Shown here piece after piece: positions 1 to 5,326 of a DNA stretch of 5,326 bases. Every line of letters starts with the position of its first letter. Within the stretch, counting starts at the first letter, position 1. The DNA comes from CBDULQ01 sp965368115 (GTDB lineage: Bacteria; Pseudomonadota; Gammaproteobacteria; SZUA-229). Below the pieces are notes generated by a model, which saw only the letters and a list, made by a program, of their open reading frames with translations, ran no database searches and was not told the DNA's origin. The stretch covers positions 1-5,326 of the forward strand of contig CBDULQ010000236.1 in assembly GCA_965368115.1 (NCBI GenBank), written 5' to 3'. A program made the position numbers and the translations under genes.

Positions 1-4
1 GCCA

Positions 5-1366
5 TTATTCATCTCCCGGATGTACATGAGTTTTAAAATAATCGTCGCGCATTTTCTTGACCAGTGGCGCCAGTAACACCAGGGCCAGCAAATTTGGCAG
101 GGCCATGAGTATATTGGTGACGTCGGCAATATTCCATACCAGTTTCAAAGGCACTACCGCGCCGACTACGATGAGCACGGTGTAAACCAGTCGATAGGGC
201 ATCACCGCCTGCTGCCCGAACAGGAACTTCGCGCTGCGATCGCCATAGTAGGACCAGCCGATAATGGTCGAAAATGCAAACAGCGCCAGACTCACGCCAA
301 CCACCATGGCGCCGGGATGACCGATCGCACTGCTGAATGCGTGGGCAGTGAGCGCTGCACCGGCAACATCGTCCGGTGCACTGATATAAGCACCGGTTAC
401 AACGATGGCCAGGCCGGTCATGGAGCAGATCACCAGGGTATCGATGAACGGCTCCATCATCGCCACCAGGCCTTCACGCACCGGTTCTTTTGTGGTGGCC
501 GCCGCATGGGCCATGGGCGAAGAGCCCAGCCCCGCTTCATTAGAGAACAGGCCGCGGGCTACACCCCAGCGAATGGCCTCACCCACGGCGGCGCCACCCA
601 CCGCCCAGGGATTCAGCGCGTGATTGAAGATCATGGCGATTGCCGCCGGGATTTCACTGGCATTGATGAGCAGTACGGTGAAGGCCACAGCGATGTAGGC
701 CATGGCCATGAATGGCACAATGGTGCTGGCCACCCGGGCAATACGTTTCACGCCTCCGATGATCACCATGCCGACGATCAGCGCCATGGTCACACCGACC
801 AGCCATTTGTATTCCTGAATGTCGGGAATGGCGTAGCCCAGTCCGTCGACCACGGAATTGATCTGTACCAGGTTGCCGATGCCGAACGATGCGATCATCG
901 CGAACAGCGCGAAGGCCATGGCGGTACGCTTCATGTTCAAACCGTGCAGCAGGGTATACATGGGACCGCCGGCCACTTCACCCTTATCGATTTCACGGAA
1001 TCGAAGCGCCAGTGTACTTTCGGTAAACTTGGTGGCCATACCGAGGAACGCTGTCACCCACATCCAGAACAGGGCGCCCGGACCACCAAAGCTGATCGCC
1101 GTTGCAACACCCGCGATGTTTCCGGTACCGACCGTGGCGGAGAGGGCTGTAGACAGCGCCTGGAAGTGCGTAACCTCACCCGGTTCATCCTTGTTGGTAT
1201 AGCGGCCACGCACGACCGCCAGTGAATGCCCGAATCCACGTACCTGAACGAAACCCAGGCGCAGGGTAAGATAGAATCCGACACCAAGCAAAATAAGTAG
1301 AGTGATGGGACTGCCCCATAAAACGCCGGATAAGTTTCCGGTCCAGGTGGTCAATGTATCCAGCAT
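5..1366 (-). CDS. Alanine/glycine:cation symporter (AGCS family)
   Basis: Complete 453-residue inner-membrane transporter, expected to import alanine and/or glycine with Na+ (or H+). The AGCS family signature is fully present at residues 94-109 (GGPGALFWMWVTAFLG). Other family-typical blocks are TGNIAGVATAI at 81-91, NEAGLGSSPMAHAAA at 276-290 and GWSYYGDRS at 370-378. Hydrophobic segments recur along the whole chain, consistent with the multi-helix AGCS/LeuT-like fold, and the length is normal for the family. The start is supported by AAGGGG seven bases upstream of the ATG, and the stop is TAA. The C-terminal tail is short and charged (KKMRDDYFKTHVHPGDE). It is transcribed divergently from the yqhA-like gene. 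The family call is firm. Choice between alanine, glycine and another small amino acid, and between Na+ and H+, cannot be made from sequence alone. Confidence 0.95.
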   Translation of the reverse strand: MLDTLTTWTGNLSGVLWGSPITLLILLGVGFYLTLRLGFVQVRGFGHSLAVVRGRYTNKDEPGEVTHFQALSTALSATVGTGNIAGVATAISFGGPGALFWMWVTAFLGMATKFTESTLALRFREIDKGEVAGGPMYTLLHGLNMKRTAMAFALFAMIASFGIGNLVQINSVVDGLGYAIPDIQEYKWLVGVTMALIVGMVIIGGVKRIARVASTIVPFMAMAYIAVAFTVLLINASEIPAAIAMIFNHALNPWAVGGAAVGEAIRWGVARGLFSNEAGLGSSPMAHAAATTKEPVREGLVAMMEPFIDTLVICSMTGLAIVVTGAYISAPDDVAGAALTAHAFSSAIGHPGAMVVGVSLALFAFSTIIGWSYYGDRSAKFLFGQQAVMPYRLVYTVLIVVGAVVPLKLVWNIADVTNILMALPNLLALVLLAPLVKKMRDDYFKTHVHPGDE

Positions 1367-1382
1367 GATCGAGCCCCTTGTT

Positions 1383-1402
1383 TTATTGTCGCTTCACAAT
1401 AA
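1383..1402. promoter_or_regulatory. Candidate operator: 7-6-7 inverted repeat between divergent genes
   Basis: TTATTGT (1383-1389) and its exact reverse complement ACAATAA (1396-1402) are separated by six bases. The dyad overlaps the proposed -35 box of the yqhA-like promoter (1393-1398) and the candidate -10 box of the symporter gene (1399-1404). It is AT-rich with no U-tract, so it is not a terminator. Its size and position suit a dimeric regulator binding site, but I do not recognise a specific factor, and AT-rich dyads of this size can arise by chance. Confidence 0.35.
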
Positions 1403-1420
1403 TACGATTCCGGGTAAAAT
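1393..1420 (+). promoter_or_regulatory. Sigma70-like promoter for the yqhA-like gene
   Basis: TTCACA (1393-1398) and TAAAAT (1415-1420) each match the sigma70 consensus at five of six positions and are separated by 16 bp. Transcription would start near 1427, leaving a leader of about 40 nt before the ATG at 1469. This is the best promoter-like sequence in the intergenic region on the plus strand. Confidence 0.55.
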
Positions 1421-1427
1421 ACAAAAC
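1399..1427 (-). promoter_or_regulatory. Weak candidate promoter for the AGCS symporter gene
   Basis: On the minus strand, TATTAT (1399-1404) is a five-of-six -10 match, but the hexamer 17 bp upstream (GTTTTG, 1422-1427) is a poor -35. If used, its -10 lies in the spacer of the opposing promoter, so the two could not be occupied at once. The assignment rests mainly on the -10 and on the absence of a better candidate in the short gap. Confidence 0.3.
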
Positions 1428-1468
1428 TGGCTCGCCCGCCTCCTTCAACAACCCGTATCCGATCCAAC

Positions 1469-1996
1469 ATGAATAAATTTGAAAAACTGTTTGAAGGCTT
1501 TTTATGGGAAAGCCGATTCATCGTCATGGCCGCGGTCGTCATCAGCCTGGTGTCCAGCGTTGCGATGTTCTTCATGGCCACCGTCGACGCCGTCTACATG
1601 ATCAGCCATCTGGCAGAGTATCCCTCGCTGGATACACCGGAACGACTACAGCTACGTAGCGAAACGATTACCCACGTGGTGGAGCTGATCGATGGTTATC
1701 TGCTGGCGACGGTATTACTGATCTTTGCGCTGGGATTGTATGAGCTGTTCATCAGCAAGATCGACAGAGCCGAAGAGGCTGAGAATGCCTCGCAAGTGTT
1801 ACTGATCAAAAGCCTGGATGACCTGAAGAATCGCCTGGCCAAGGTGATCCTGATGATCCTGATCGTCAAGTTCTTTGAATTTGCGCTGGACATGTCTTTC
1901 GAAACACCGCTGCACCTGCTCATGTTCGGTGGCGGCATCGCGCTCATCGGGCTCGCGCTGTATCTTTCTCATGCAGGCGACAAACCGAACCATTGA
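1469..1996 (+). CDS. yqhA: YqhA/UPF0114 family membrane protein
   Basis: 175-residue integral membrane protein resembling E. coli YqhA (164 residues) in length, helix layout and conserved stretches. An N-terminal amphipathic segment ends in ESRF (14-17), followed by a first hydrophobic helix at about 17-38. A polar loop (44-66) leads to a second helix within IDGYLLATVLLIFALGLYEL (74-93). A charged cytoplasmic-type stretch with FISKIDRAEE follows, then two more helices at about 122-140 and 146-166. The acidic residues in helix 2 (D75, E92) and the following FISKID are typical of the family. No biochemical function is established for UPF0114 as far as I know. The ATG has no recognisable Shine-Dalgarno sequence, but it begins at the position expected for the family and no better start lies upstream. 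The gene is monocistronic: promoter upstream, hairpin terminator 14 nt after the TGA stop. Confidence 0.85.
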   Translation: MNKFEKLFEGFLWESRFIVMAAVVISLVSSVAMFFMATVDAVYMISHLAEYPSLDTPERLQLRSETITHVVELIDGYLLATVLLIFALGLYELFISKIDRAEEAENASQVLLIKSLDDLKNRLAKVILMILIVKFFEFALDMSFETPLHLLMFGGGIALIGLALYLSHAGDKPNH

Positions 1997-2010
1997 TTTA
2001 GATCGGCAAT

Positions 2011-2038
2011 AAAAAAGGACGCTGTTGCGTCCTTTTTT
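2011..2038. terminator. Bidirectional rho-independent terminator
   Basis: AAAAAAGGACGC (2011-2022) pairs perfectly with GCGTCCTTTTTT (2027-2038) around a TGTT loop. The GC core is six pairs (GGACGC/GCGTCC) flanked by six A and six T, so each strand reads as stem-loop plus U-tract. It lies 14 nt after the stop of the plus-strand yqhA-like gene and 18 nt after the stop of the minus-strand unknown gene, so it can end both convergent transcripts. Confidence 0.92.
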
Positions 2039-2056
2039 CGATGACATCGGGTCCGG

Positions 2057-2770
2057 CTACACTGACTTCATTTTGTCCATCAGCAGCGGTGCCACTTCAT
2101 CACTGTCCAGTGTTTTCAGATACTCCATTTCTTTTGGCGAATACAACTCACTAACAATCGCTTCCGCCAGTTCACAATTATGTGAGATCAAGTGGACCGC
2201 CAGCCACTCTGCGGCAAAGGTACGATTCTTATGCAGGCGTCCCGTCTTGCGTTTATACAGATTTTTTAAAGCACCTCTAACGGTTTCTACCGCACCGACG
2301 CCGGGTAGAATGGAACGTGCCTTGCGACTCAGCTTGCTGCGTTTTTTACGAATGATATAGGGCAGTATCTGGTCACCGATATAAGCATGGGCGGTATCGC
2401 CCTTGGCGTCACAGCGGTAGGCCTGCCAGTGCATCTGGATGTGTTTGAGATTATTAATGTGATTATTGGTTCTATAGGTCGAGCGCGCGGCCAGCGCAGA
2501 TCCGGCGACAGTGGCCACACCACCACCGATCAACAGTGCCGTACCACCTGTACCAATGGTGCCTGCGGTGCCCGCAACAACACCGATTGTTGATACGCCA
2601 GCGCCAATCTGTCCGCCCTGCACACCCAGCCCGGTCAGGCCCAGCGCAGCCTTGGCGGCTTTTTTTAATTTTCGATGTCGGCTGATGACCTTGCCGAAGT
2701 TCTGAGCCGGTGGCTCCAGAATGCCCTCATCGTCGTCGATCTCGGGAACGATCGCTACAGGGTCTGCCAT
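2057..2770 (-). CDS. Unknown protein with glycine-zipper-like hydrophobic core
   Basis: I do not recognise this 237-residue protein. Four zones are visible. The N-terminus (1-21) is acidic and proline-rich, with IDDDEG. Residues 27-41 are strongly basic (HRKLKKAAKAA). Residues 42-95 are almost entirely Gly, Ala, Thr, Val and Ile, with many GxxxG-type spacings (VVAGTAGTIGTGG, LIGGGVATVAG) that could form one or two tightly packed membrane helices. The remainder is soluble-looking: a His/Asn-rich stretch (NNHINNLKHIQMHWQAYRC, 102-120), a very basic region (RKKRSKLSRKAR, 141-152; LYKRKTGRLHK, 171-181) and a helical C-terminus with AEWLAVHLISHNCELAEAIVSELYS. There is no signal peptide or lipobox, so it differs from 17-kDa-antigen-type glycine-zipper lipoproteins. 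AAGGAG seven bases before the ATG fixes the start, and the next Met is residue 113. It is an isolated unit with terminators on both sides. The coding call is strong; no function can be inferred. Confidence 0.85.
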   Translation of the reverse strand: MADPVAIVPEIDDDEGILEPPAQNFGKVISRHRKLKKAAKAALGLTGLGVQGGQIGAGVSTIGVVAGTAGTIGTGGTALLIGGGVATVAGSALAARSTYRTNNHINNLKHIQMHWQAYRCDAKGDTAHAYIGDQILPYIIRKKRSKLSRKARSILPGVGAVETVRGALKNLYKRKTGRLHKNRTFAAEWLAVHLISHNCELAEAIVSELYSPKEMEYLKTLDSDEVAPLLMDKMKSV

Positions 2771-2777
2771 AAAACTG

Positions 2778-2783
2778 CTCCTT
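2778..2783 (-). promoter_or_regulatory. Ribosome binding site of the unknown 237-residue protein
   Basis: AAGGAG on the minus strand, seven bases from the ATG at 2770. This near-consensus site supports both the reality of the otherwise unrecognised gene and its start. In the remaining gap up to the terminator at 2862 I found no convincing -35/-10 pair, although TAGACT (2807-2812) is a possible -10. Confidence 0.75.
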
Positions 2784-2861
2784 GGTATTCATCCGATAAT
2801 CAGACAAGTCTAGCACCGCACCCGAAACACGCCACTGCAAATTGATGACAAAATACAGGCG

Positions 2862-2887
2862 AAAAAAAGAGGGGCTTAGCCCCTCTT
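2862..2887 (-). terminator. Rho-independent terminator of the pyk-fba unit
   Basis: On the minus strand AAGAGGGGC (2887-2879) pairs with GCCCCTCTT (2875-2867) around a three-base TAA loop. The T-tract runs to 2862: seven T in a row, two of them in the stem. It begins 25 nt after the aldolase stop codon. A weaker T-rich flank (CTTCTTTT) on the plus side may give some termination in the other direction, but no plus-strand gene precedes it. Confidence 0.92.
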
Positions 2888-2911
2888 CTTTTAGAACCAT
2901 TGCTCGGTCGA

Positions 2912-3949
2912 TTACTTGTAGAAATCAACCATGATTTCCAGCGACTTGGCTGTGATCTTGTCGGCATGGCCGGCACAACCGAAGGCTTCGTAACGTGCCT
3001 TACAGATTTCCTTCATCGCCTTGGTAGATTCTTTCAGGAATTTACGCGGGTCGAAGTTGGAAGGATTCTCGGCCAGGTGCTTACGGATAGAACCTGTAGA
3101 AGCCATACGCAGGTCAGTGTCGATGTTGACTTTACGTACACCGTTCTTGATACCTTCCTGGATTTCTTCAACCGGTACACCGAAAGTCTGACCCATGTCA
3201 CCACCGTAAGAGTTGATGATCTTCAGCCAGTCCTGGGGCACTGATGACGAACCGTGCATAACCAGGTGGGTGTTCGGGATGCGTGCGTGAATTTCGCGAA
3301 TGCGGTCGATACGCAGGATTTCACCGGTCGGCTCCTTGGTGAACTTGTAAGCGCCGTGAGAAGTACCGATAGCGATCGCCAGTGCGTCAACACCGGTCTT
3401 TTCAACGAAGTCGGCGGCTTCTTCGACACCGGTCAGCAGCTGATCCATGTCCAGCTTACCTTCGGCACCGTGACCGTCTTCCTCACCCATTTCACCGGTT
3501 TCCAGTGAACCCAGGCAACCCAGCTCGCCTTCAACGGATACGCCGCCGGCGTGAGCCATTTCAACAACCTTGCGAGTCACTTCAACGTTGTACTCGTAAG
3601 TAGACGGGGTTTTCATGTCCGGCATCAGGGAGCCGTCCATCATGACAGAACTGAAACCGGACTGGATGGAGCGCAGGCATACTGCCGGCTCGGAACCGTG
3701 GTCCTGGTGCATAACGATGGGGATGTGCGGATACATTTCGACGGCCGCAGAGATCAGGTGACGCAGGAACGGCTCGCCCGCGTATGAACGCGCACCGGCT
3801 GAACCCTGCATGATAACCGGGCTGTTGCATTCTTCAGCAGCCTGCATGATGGAATGCACCTGCTCCATATTGTTAACGTTAAATGCTGGCATGCCAAAAT
3901 CGTGTTCCGCTGCGTAGTCCAGCAGTTGGCGCATTGAGATTAATGCCAT
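2912..3949 (-). CDS. fba: Class II fructose-bisphosphate aldolase, Calvin cycle subtype
   Basis: Complete 345-residue cytosolic enzyme that reversibly cleaves fructose 1,6-bisphosphate into dihydroxyacetone phosphate and glyceraldehyde 3-phosphate. This subtype often also acts on sedoheptulose 1,7-bisphosphate in the Calvin cycle. The N-terminus MALISMRQLLDYAAEHDFGMPAFNVNN is characteristic. The class II zinc and catalytic residues are present: D83 and H84 in HQDHG, E142 in GELG, H198 in GTSHG and H232 in MHGSS. The substrate-phosphate loop VRKVNIDTDLR is at 271-281. Length is normal for the subtype. The start is set by AAAGGAG seven bases upstream. It follows pyk on the same strand after 66 bp and is followed by a strong terminator, so the two genes are probably co-transcribed. 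Codons favour GGT, CGT, GCT, TCT, AAC and GAC, a pattern of very high expression that pyk does not share. No active-site residue looks altered. Confidence 0.97.
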   Translation of the reverse strand: MALISMRQLLDYAAEHDFGMPAFNVNNMEQVHSIMQAAEECNSPVIMQGSAGARSYAGEPFLRHLISAAVEMYPHIPIVMHQDHGSEPAVCLRSIQSGFSSVMMDGSLMPDMKTPSTYEYNVEVTRKVVEMAHAGGVSVEGELGCLGSLETGEMGEEDGHGAEGKLDMDQLLTGVEEAADFVEKTGVDALAIAIGTSHGAYKFTKEPTGEILRIDRIREIHARIPNTHLVMHGSSSVPQDWLKIINSYGGDMGQTFGVPVEEIQEGIKNGVRKVNIDTDLRMASTGSIRKHLAENPSNFDPRKFLKESTKAMKEICKARYEAFGCAGHADKITAKSLEIMVDFYK

Positions 3950-3956
3950 GTCTGTT

Positions 3957-3963
3957 CTCCTTT
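3957..3963 (-). promoter_or_regulatory. Strong ribosome binding site of fba
   Basis: AAAGGAG on the minus strand, seven bases from the aldolase ATG (3947-3949). This near-perfect Shine-Dalgarno sequence fixes the start and fits the high-expression codon usage of the gene. Confidence 0.8.
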
Positions 3964-3990
3964 AGAACAAGTTAAATGTAATCTTTTTTG

Positions 3991-4006
3991 CCCCGAAAGC
4001 GCGGGG
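3991..4006 (-). other. Short GC hairpin in the pyk-fba intergenic gap
   Basis: CCCCG (3991-3995) and CGGGG (4002-4006) form a five-pair GC stem with a six-base loop, starting 9 nt after the pyk stop. On the minus strand it is followed by CAAAAAAG rather than a U-tract, so it does not look like an intrinsic terminator. It could stabilise or mark a processing point for the downstream fba message, but this is inference, and a stem this short may have no role. Confidence 0.35.
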
Positions 4007-4015
4007 ATAAATCGG

Positions 4016-5326
4016 CTACGCGGTCGTATCGTTCGATGCCACGCTACCAATGGTGACCACCTTCATCGAGTTGGTGCCGCCACCCTCATCGCCCAGGAAG
4101 TCACCTCGAGTGATGATGATTCGATCGCCTTTCTCCACCACCCCTTTCTGCTCCAGCAGATCGGCGACGGTGGCGCTGACGTTGTAACCGCCCACCTTGT
4201 CGAAATCGATGCGGGTGGGGTAAACACCGCGGTACAGTGTCAGCTTGCGTTGTGTCTGTATGTGCCGCGTCATGGCATAAATGGGTATGCCGGAACTGAT
4301 GCGGGACATCCATAATACCGTTGCGCCAGATTCAGTCAATGCCGCTATAGCGTCCACATTCAGGTGGTTGGCGGTGTACATGGTGGCCATGGCGATAGCC
4401 TCGTCCACCCGACCGAAGGTCAGTTGCATACGGTGATCGGAAACCTTGGCACGGGGATGCTGTTCGGCGGACTCGCAGATGCGGCTCATCGCCTGCACGG
4501 TCTTCACCGGGTGCTTGCCGGCAGCGGTTTCACCGGACAGCATGACCGCATCGGTGCCATCGTGGACGGCGTTGGCCACGTCGAACACCTCGGCACGGGT
4601 GGGAATCGGGTTTTCGATCATCGATTCCATCATCTGGGTGGCGGTAATCACCACCCGGTCCCGGGCCCGGGTACGGGCGATCAGGTCTTTCTGGATGGCG
4701 GGCAGTTCGGCATCGCCGACTTCCACGCCGAGGTCGCCGCGAGCGACCATGATAGCATCCGAGGCATCGATGATTTCATCAATAACATCAAGGGCTTCTG
4801 CGCGCTCGATCTTGGACACGATGCCGCCGTAACCGCCCGCTTCGCGGAGCAGACGGCGGGCTTCGTGGATATCGTCCGGGGATTTGGGGAAGGATACCGC
4901 CACATAATCCGCCTGGATGGCGGCCGCGGCCTTGATGTCTTCCCGGTCCTTGTCGGTCAGGGCCGGCGCGGAGAGGCCGCCACCGAGCAGGTTGATGCCC
5001 TTCTTGTCGGACAGGTAGCCGGTCTGCATGACGATGCAGTGGATTTTCGCGCCTTCCACCGATTCCACCTGCAGGATCATGCGGCCGTCGTCGAGCAGCA
5101 GGCTGTTACCCGGCCGGACGTCGTTGGGCAGTTCCTTGTAGGTGATACCGACCGCGTCCACGCTGCCTGCGTAAGGGTCCATATCGGCATCGAGGACAAA
5201 TTTGTTGCCGCGGGTCAGCAGCACCTTGCCGTCGGCAAACCGTTCGGTACGAATCTTCGGGCCCTGCAGGTCCGCCAGTACACCGACGATACGGCCGATT
5301 TTTTCGCCGCTGGCACGCACCATTTC
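4016..5326 (-). CDS. pyk: Pyruvate kinase, PykA-like (N-terminus beyond window)
   Basis: Cytosolic glycolytic enzyme converting phosphoenolpyruvate and ADP to pyruvate and ATP. The frame stays open to the right edge (the last codon seen is GAA before the Met at 5321-5323), so that Met is internal. By alignment from memory with E. coli PykA (480 residues), about 50 N-terminal residues are outside the window. Numbering from the internal Met: ADLQGPKIRT (17-26) marks the A-to-B domain junction; NLLGGGLSAPALTDKD (111-125) is PykA-like; VSKIERAEAL (169-178) carries the catalytic Lys171 and metal-binding Glu173; MVARGDLGVE (192-201) has the second metal ligand Asp197; TATQMMESMI (227-236) and SGETAAGKHP (263-272) are typical. 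The C-terminal domain holds RISSGIPIYAMTRH (341-354) and TRGDFLGDEGGGTNSM. No frameshift is visible. Its position 66 bp upstream of fba suggests a glycolytic/gluconeogenic operon; the promoter lies outside the window. PykA-type enzymes are usually not activated by fructose 1,6-bisphosphate, but the effector here cannot be read. Confidence 0.96.
   Translation of the reverse strand, partial: EMVRASGEKIGRIVGVLADLQGPKIRTERFADGKVLLTRGNKFVLDADMDPYAGSVDAVGITYKELPNDVRPGNSLLLDDGRMILQVESVEGAKIHCIVMQTGYLSDKKGINLLGGGLSAPALTDKDREDIKAAAAIQADYVAVSFPKSPDDIHEARRLLREAGGYGGIVSKIERAEALDVIDEIIDASDAIMVARGDLGVEVGDAELPAIQKDLIARTRARDRVVITATQMMESMIENPIPTRAEVFDVANAVHDGTDAVMLSGETAAGKHPVKTVQAMSRICESAEQHPRAKVSDHRMQLTFGRVDEAIAMATMYTANHLNVDAIAALTESGATVLWMSRISSGIPIYAMTRHIQTQRKLTLYRGVYPTRIDFDKVGGYNVSATVADLLEQKGVVEKGDRIIITRGDFLGDEGGGTNSMKVVTIGSVASNDTTA

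Noticed and set aside
317..1225. A 302-residue open frame on the plus strand opposite the symporter gene
   Set aside because: Its translation is rich in His, Arg, Gly and Asp with no hydrophobic core or motif, as expected from reading a membrane-protein gene backwards. The opposite strand carries a complete AGCS protein with all family motifs.
2057..2770. Possible assignment of the unknown protein as an outer-membrane glycine-zipper lipoprotein or a pore-forming toxin
   Set aside because: There is no signal peptide or lipobox cysteine, and no neighbouring immunity, secretion or processing gene. The glycine-rich core alone does not justify either name.
2802..2811. Small palindrome AGACAAGTCT upstream of the unknown protein
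   Set aside because: Its arms are only four bases and do not extend, so this is expected by chance.
2900..3787. Several plus-strand open frames of 73-114 codons opposite the aldolase
   Set aside because: They are antisense shadows of a highly codon-biased gene. None has a ribosome binding site or recognisable domain, and the aldolase is unambiguous.
4446..4832. A 128-codon plus-strand open frame opposite pyruvate kinase
   Set aside because: Its Ser/Ala/Arg-rich translation is the usual product of reading GC-rich coding sequence in antisense, and pyruvate kinase motifs cover the same region.
2912..5326. Reading the pyk-fba pair as proof of a Calvin-cycle autotroph
   Set aside because: No RuBisCO or phosphoribulokinase gene is in the window, and this aldolase subtype also occurs in heterotrophic gammaproteobacteria.

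Overview
The window is a typical gammaproteobacterial chromosome segment of moderate-to-high GC content. Two features point to Gammaproteobacteria: a PykA-like pyruvate kinase followed directly by a class II fructose-bisphosphate aldolase of the 'Calvin cycle' subtype, and a YqhA-family (UPF0114) membrane protein. I cannot fix the genus. The aldolase subtype fits an autotroph but also occurs in heterotrophs such as pseudomonads, so it does not prove carbon fixation.

Layout from left to right. (1) A complete alanine/glycine:cation symporter gene lies on the minus strand (5-1366). (2) A 102-bp divergent intergenic region (1367-1468) holds a good sigma70-like promoter for the rightward gene, a weaker leftward -10 element, and a 7-6-7 dyad overlapping both. 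(3) A yqhA-like four-helix membrane protein gene runs on the plus strand (1469-1996). (4) A perfect 12-bp-stem hairpin flanked by A and T runs (2011-2038) serves as a shared bidirectional terminator for two convergent genes. (5) An unrecognised 237-residue protein with a long glycine-zipper-like hydrophobic core is encoded on the minus strand (2057-2770). (6) A clear rho-independent terminator (2862-2887) closes the next transcription unit. (7) That unit is a minus-strand pyk-fba pair: pyruvate kinase (4016 to the right edge, missing roughly 50 N-terminal residues) and then aldolase (2912-3949), separated by 66 bp.

Pyruvate kinase and aldolase are central carbon enzymes and are probably co-transcribed. 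The aldolase uses codons typical of very highly expressed genes and has a strong Shine-Dalgarno sequence, whereas pyk uses ordinary GC-rich codons, so the two appear tuned to different protein yields. The symporter, YqhA protein and unknown protein look like separate single-gene units, and no shared pathway is evident.

I found no mobile element, CRISPR array, RNA gene or defence system. The least explained items are the glycine-rich 237-residue protein and the dyad between the symporter and yqhA genes.
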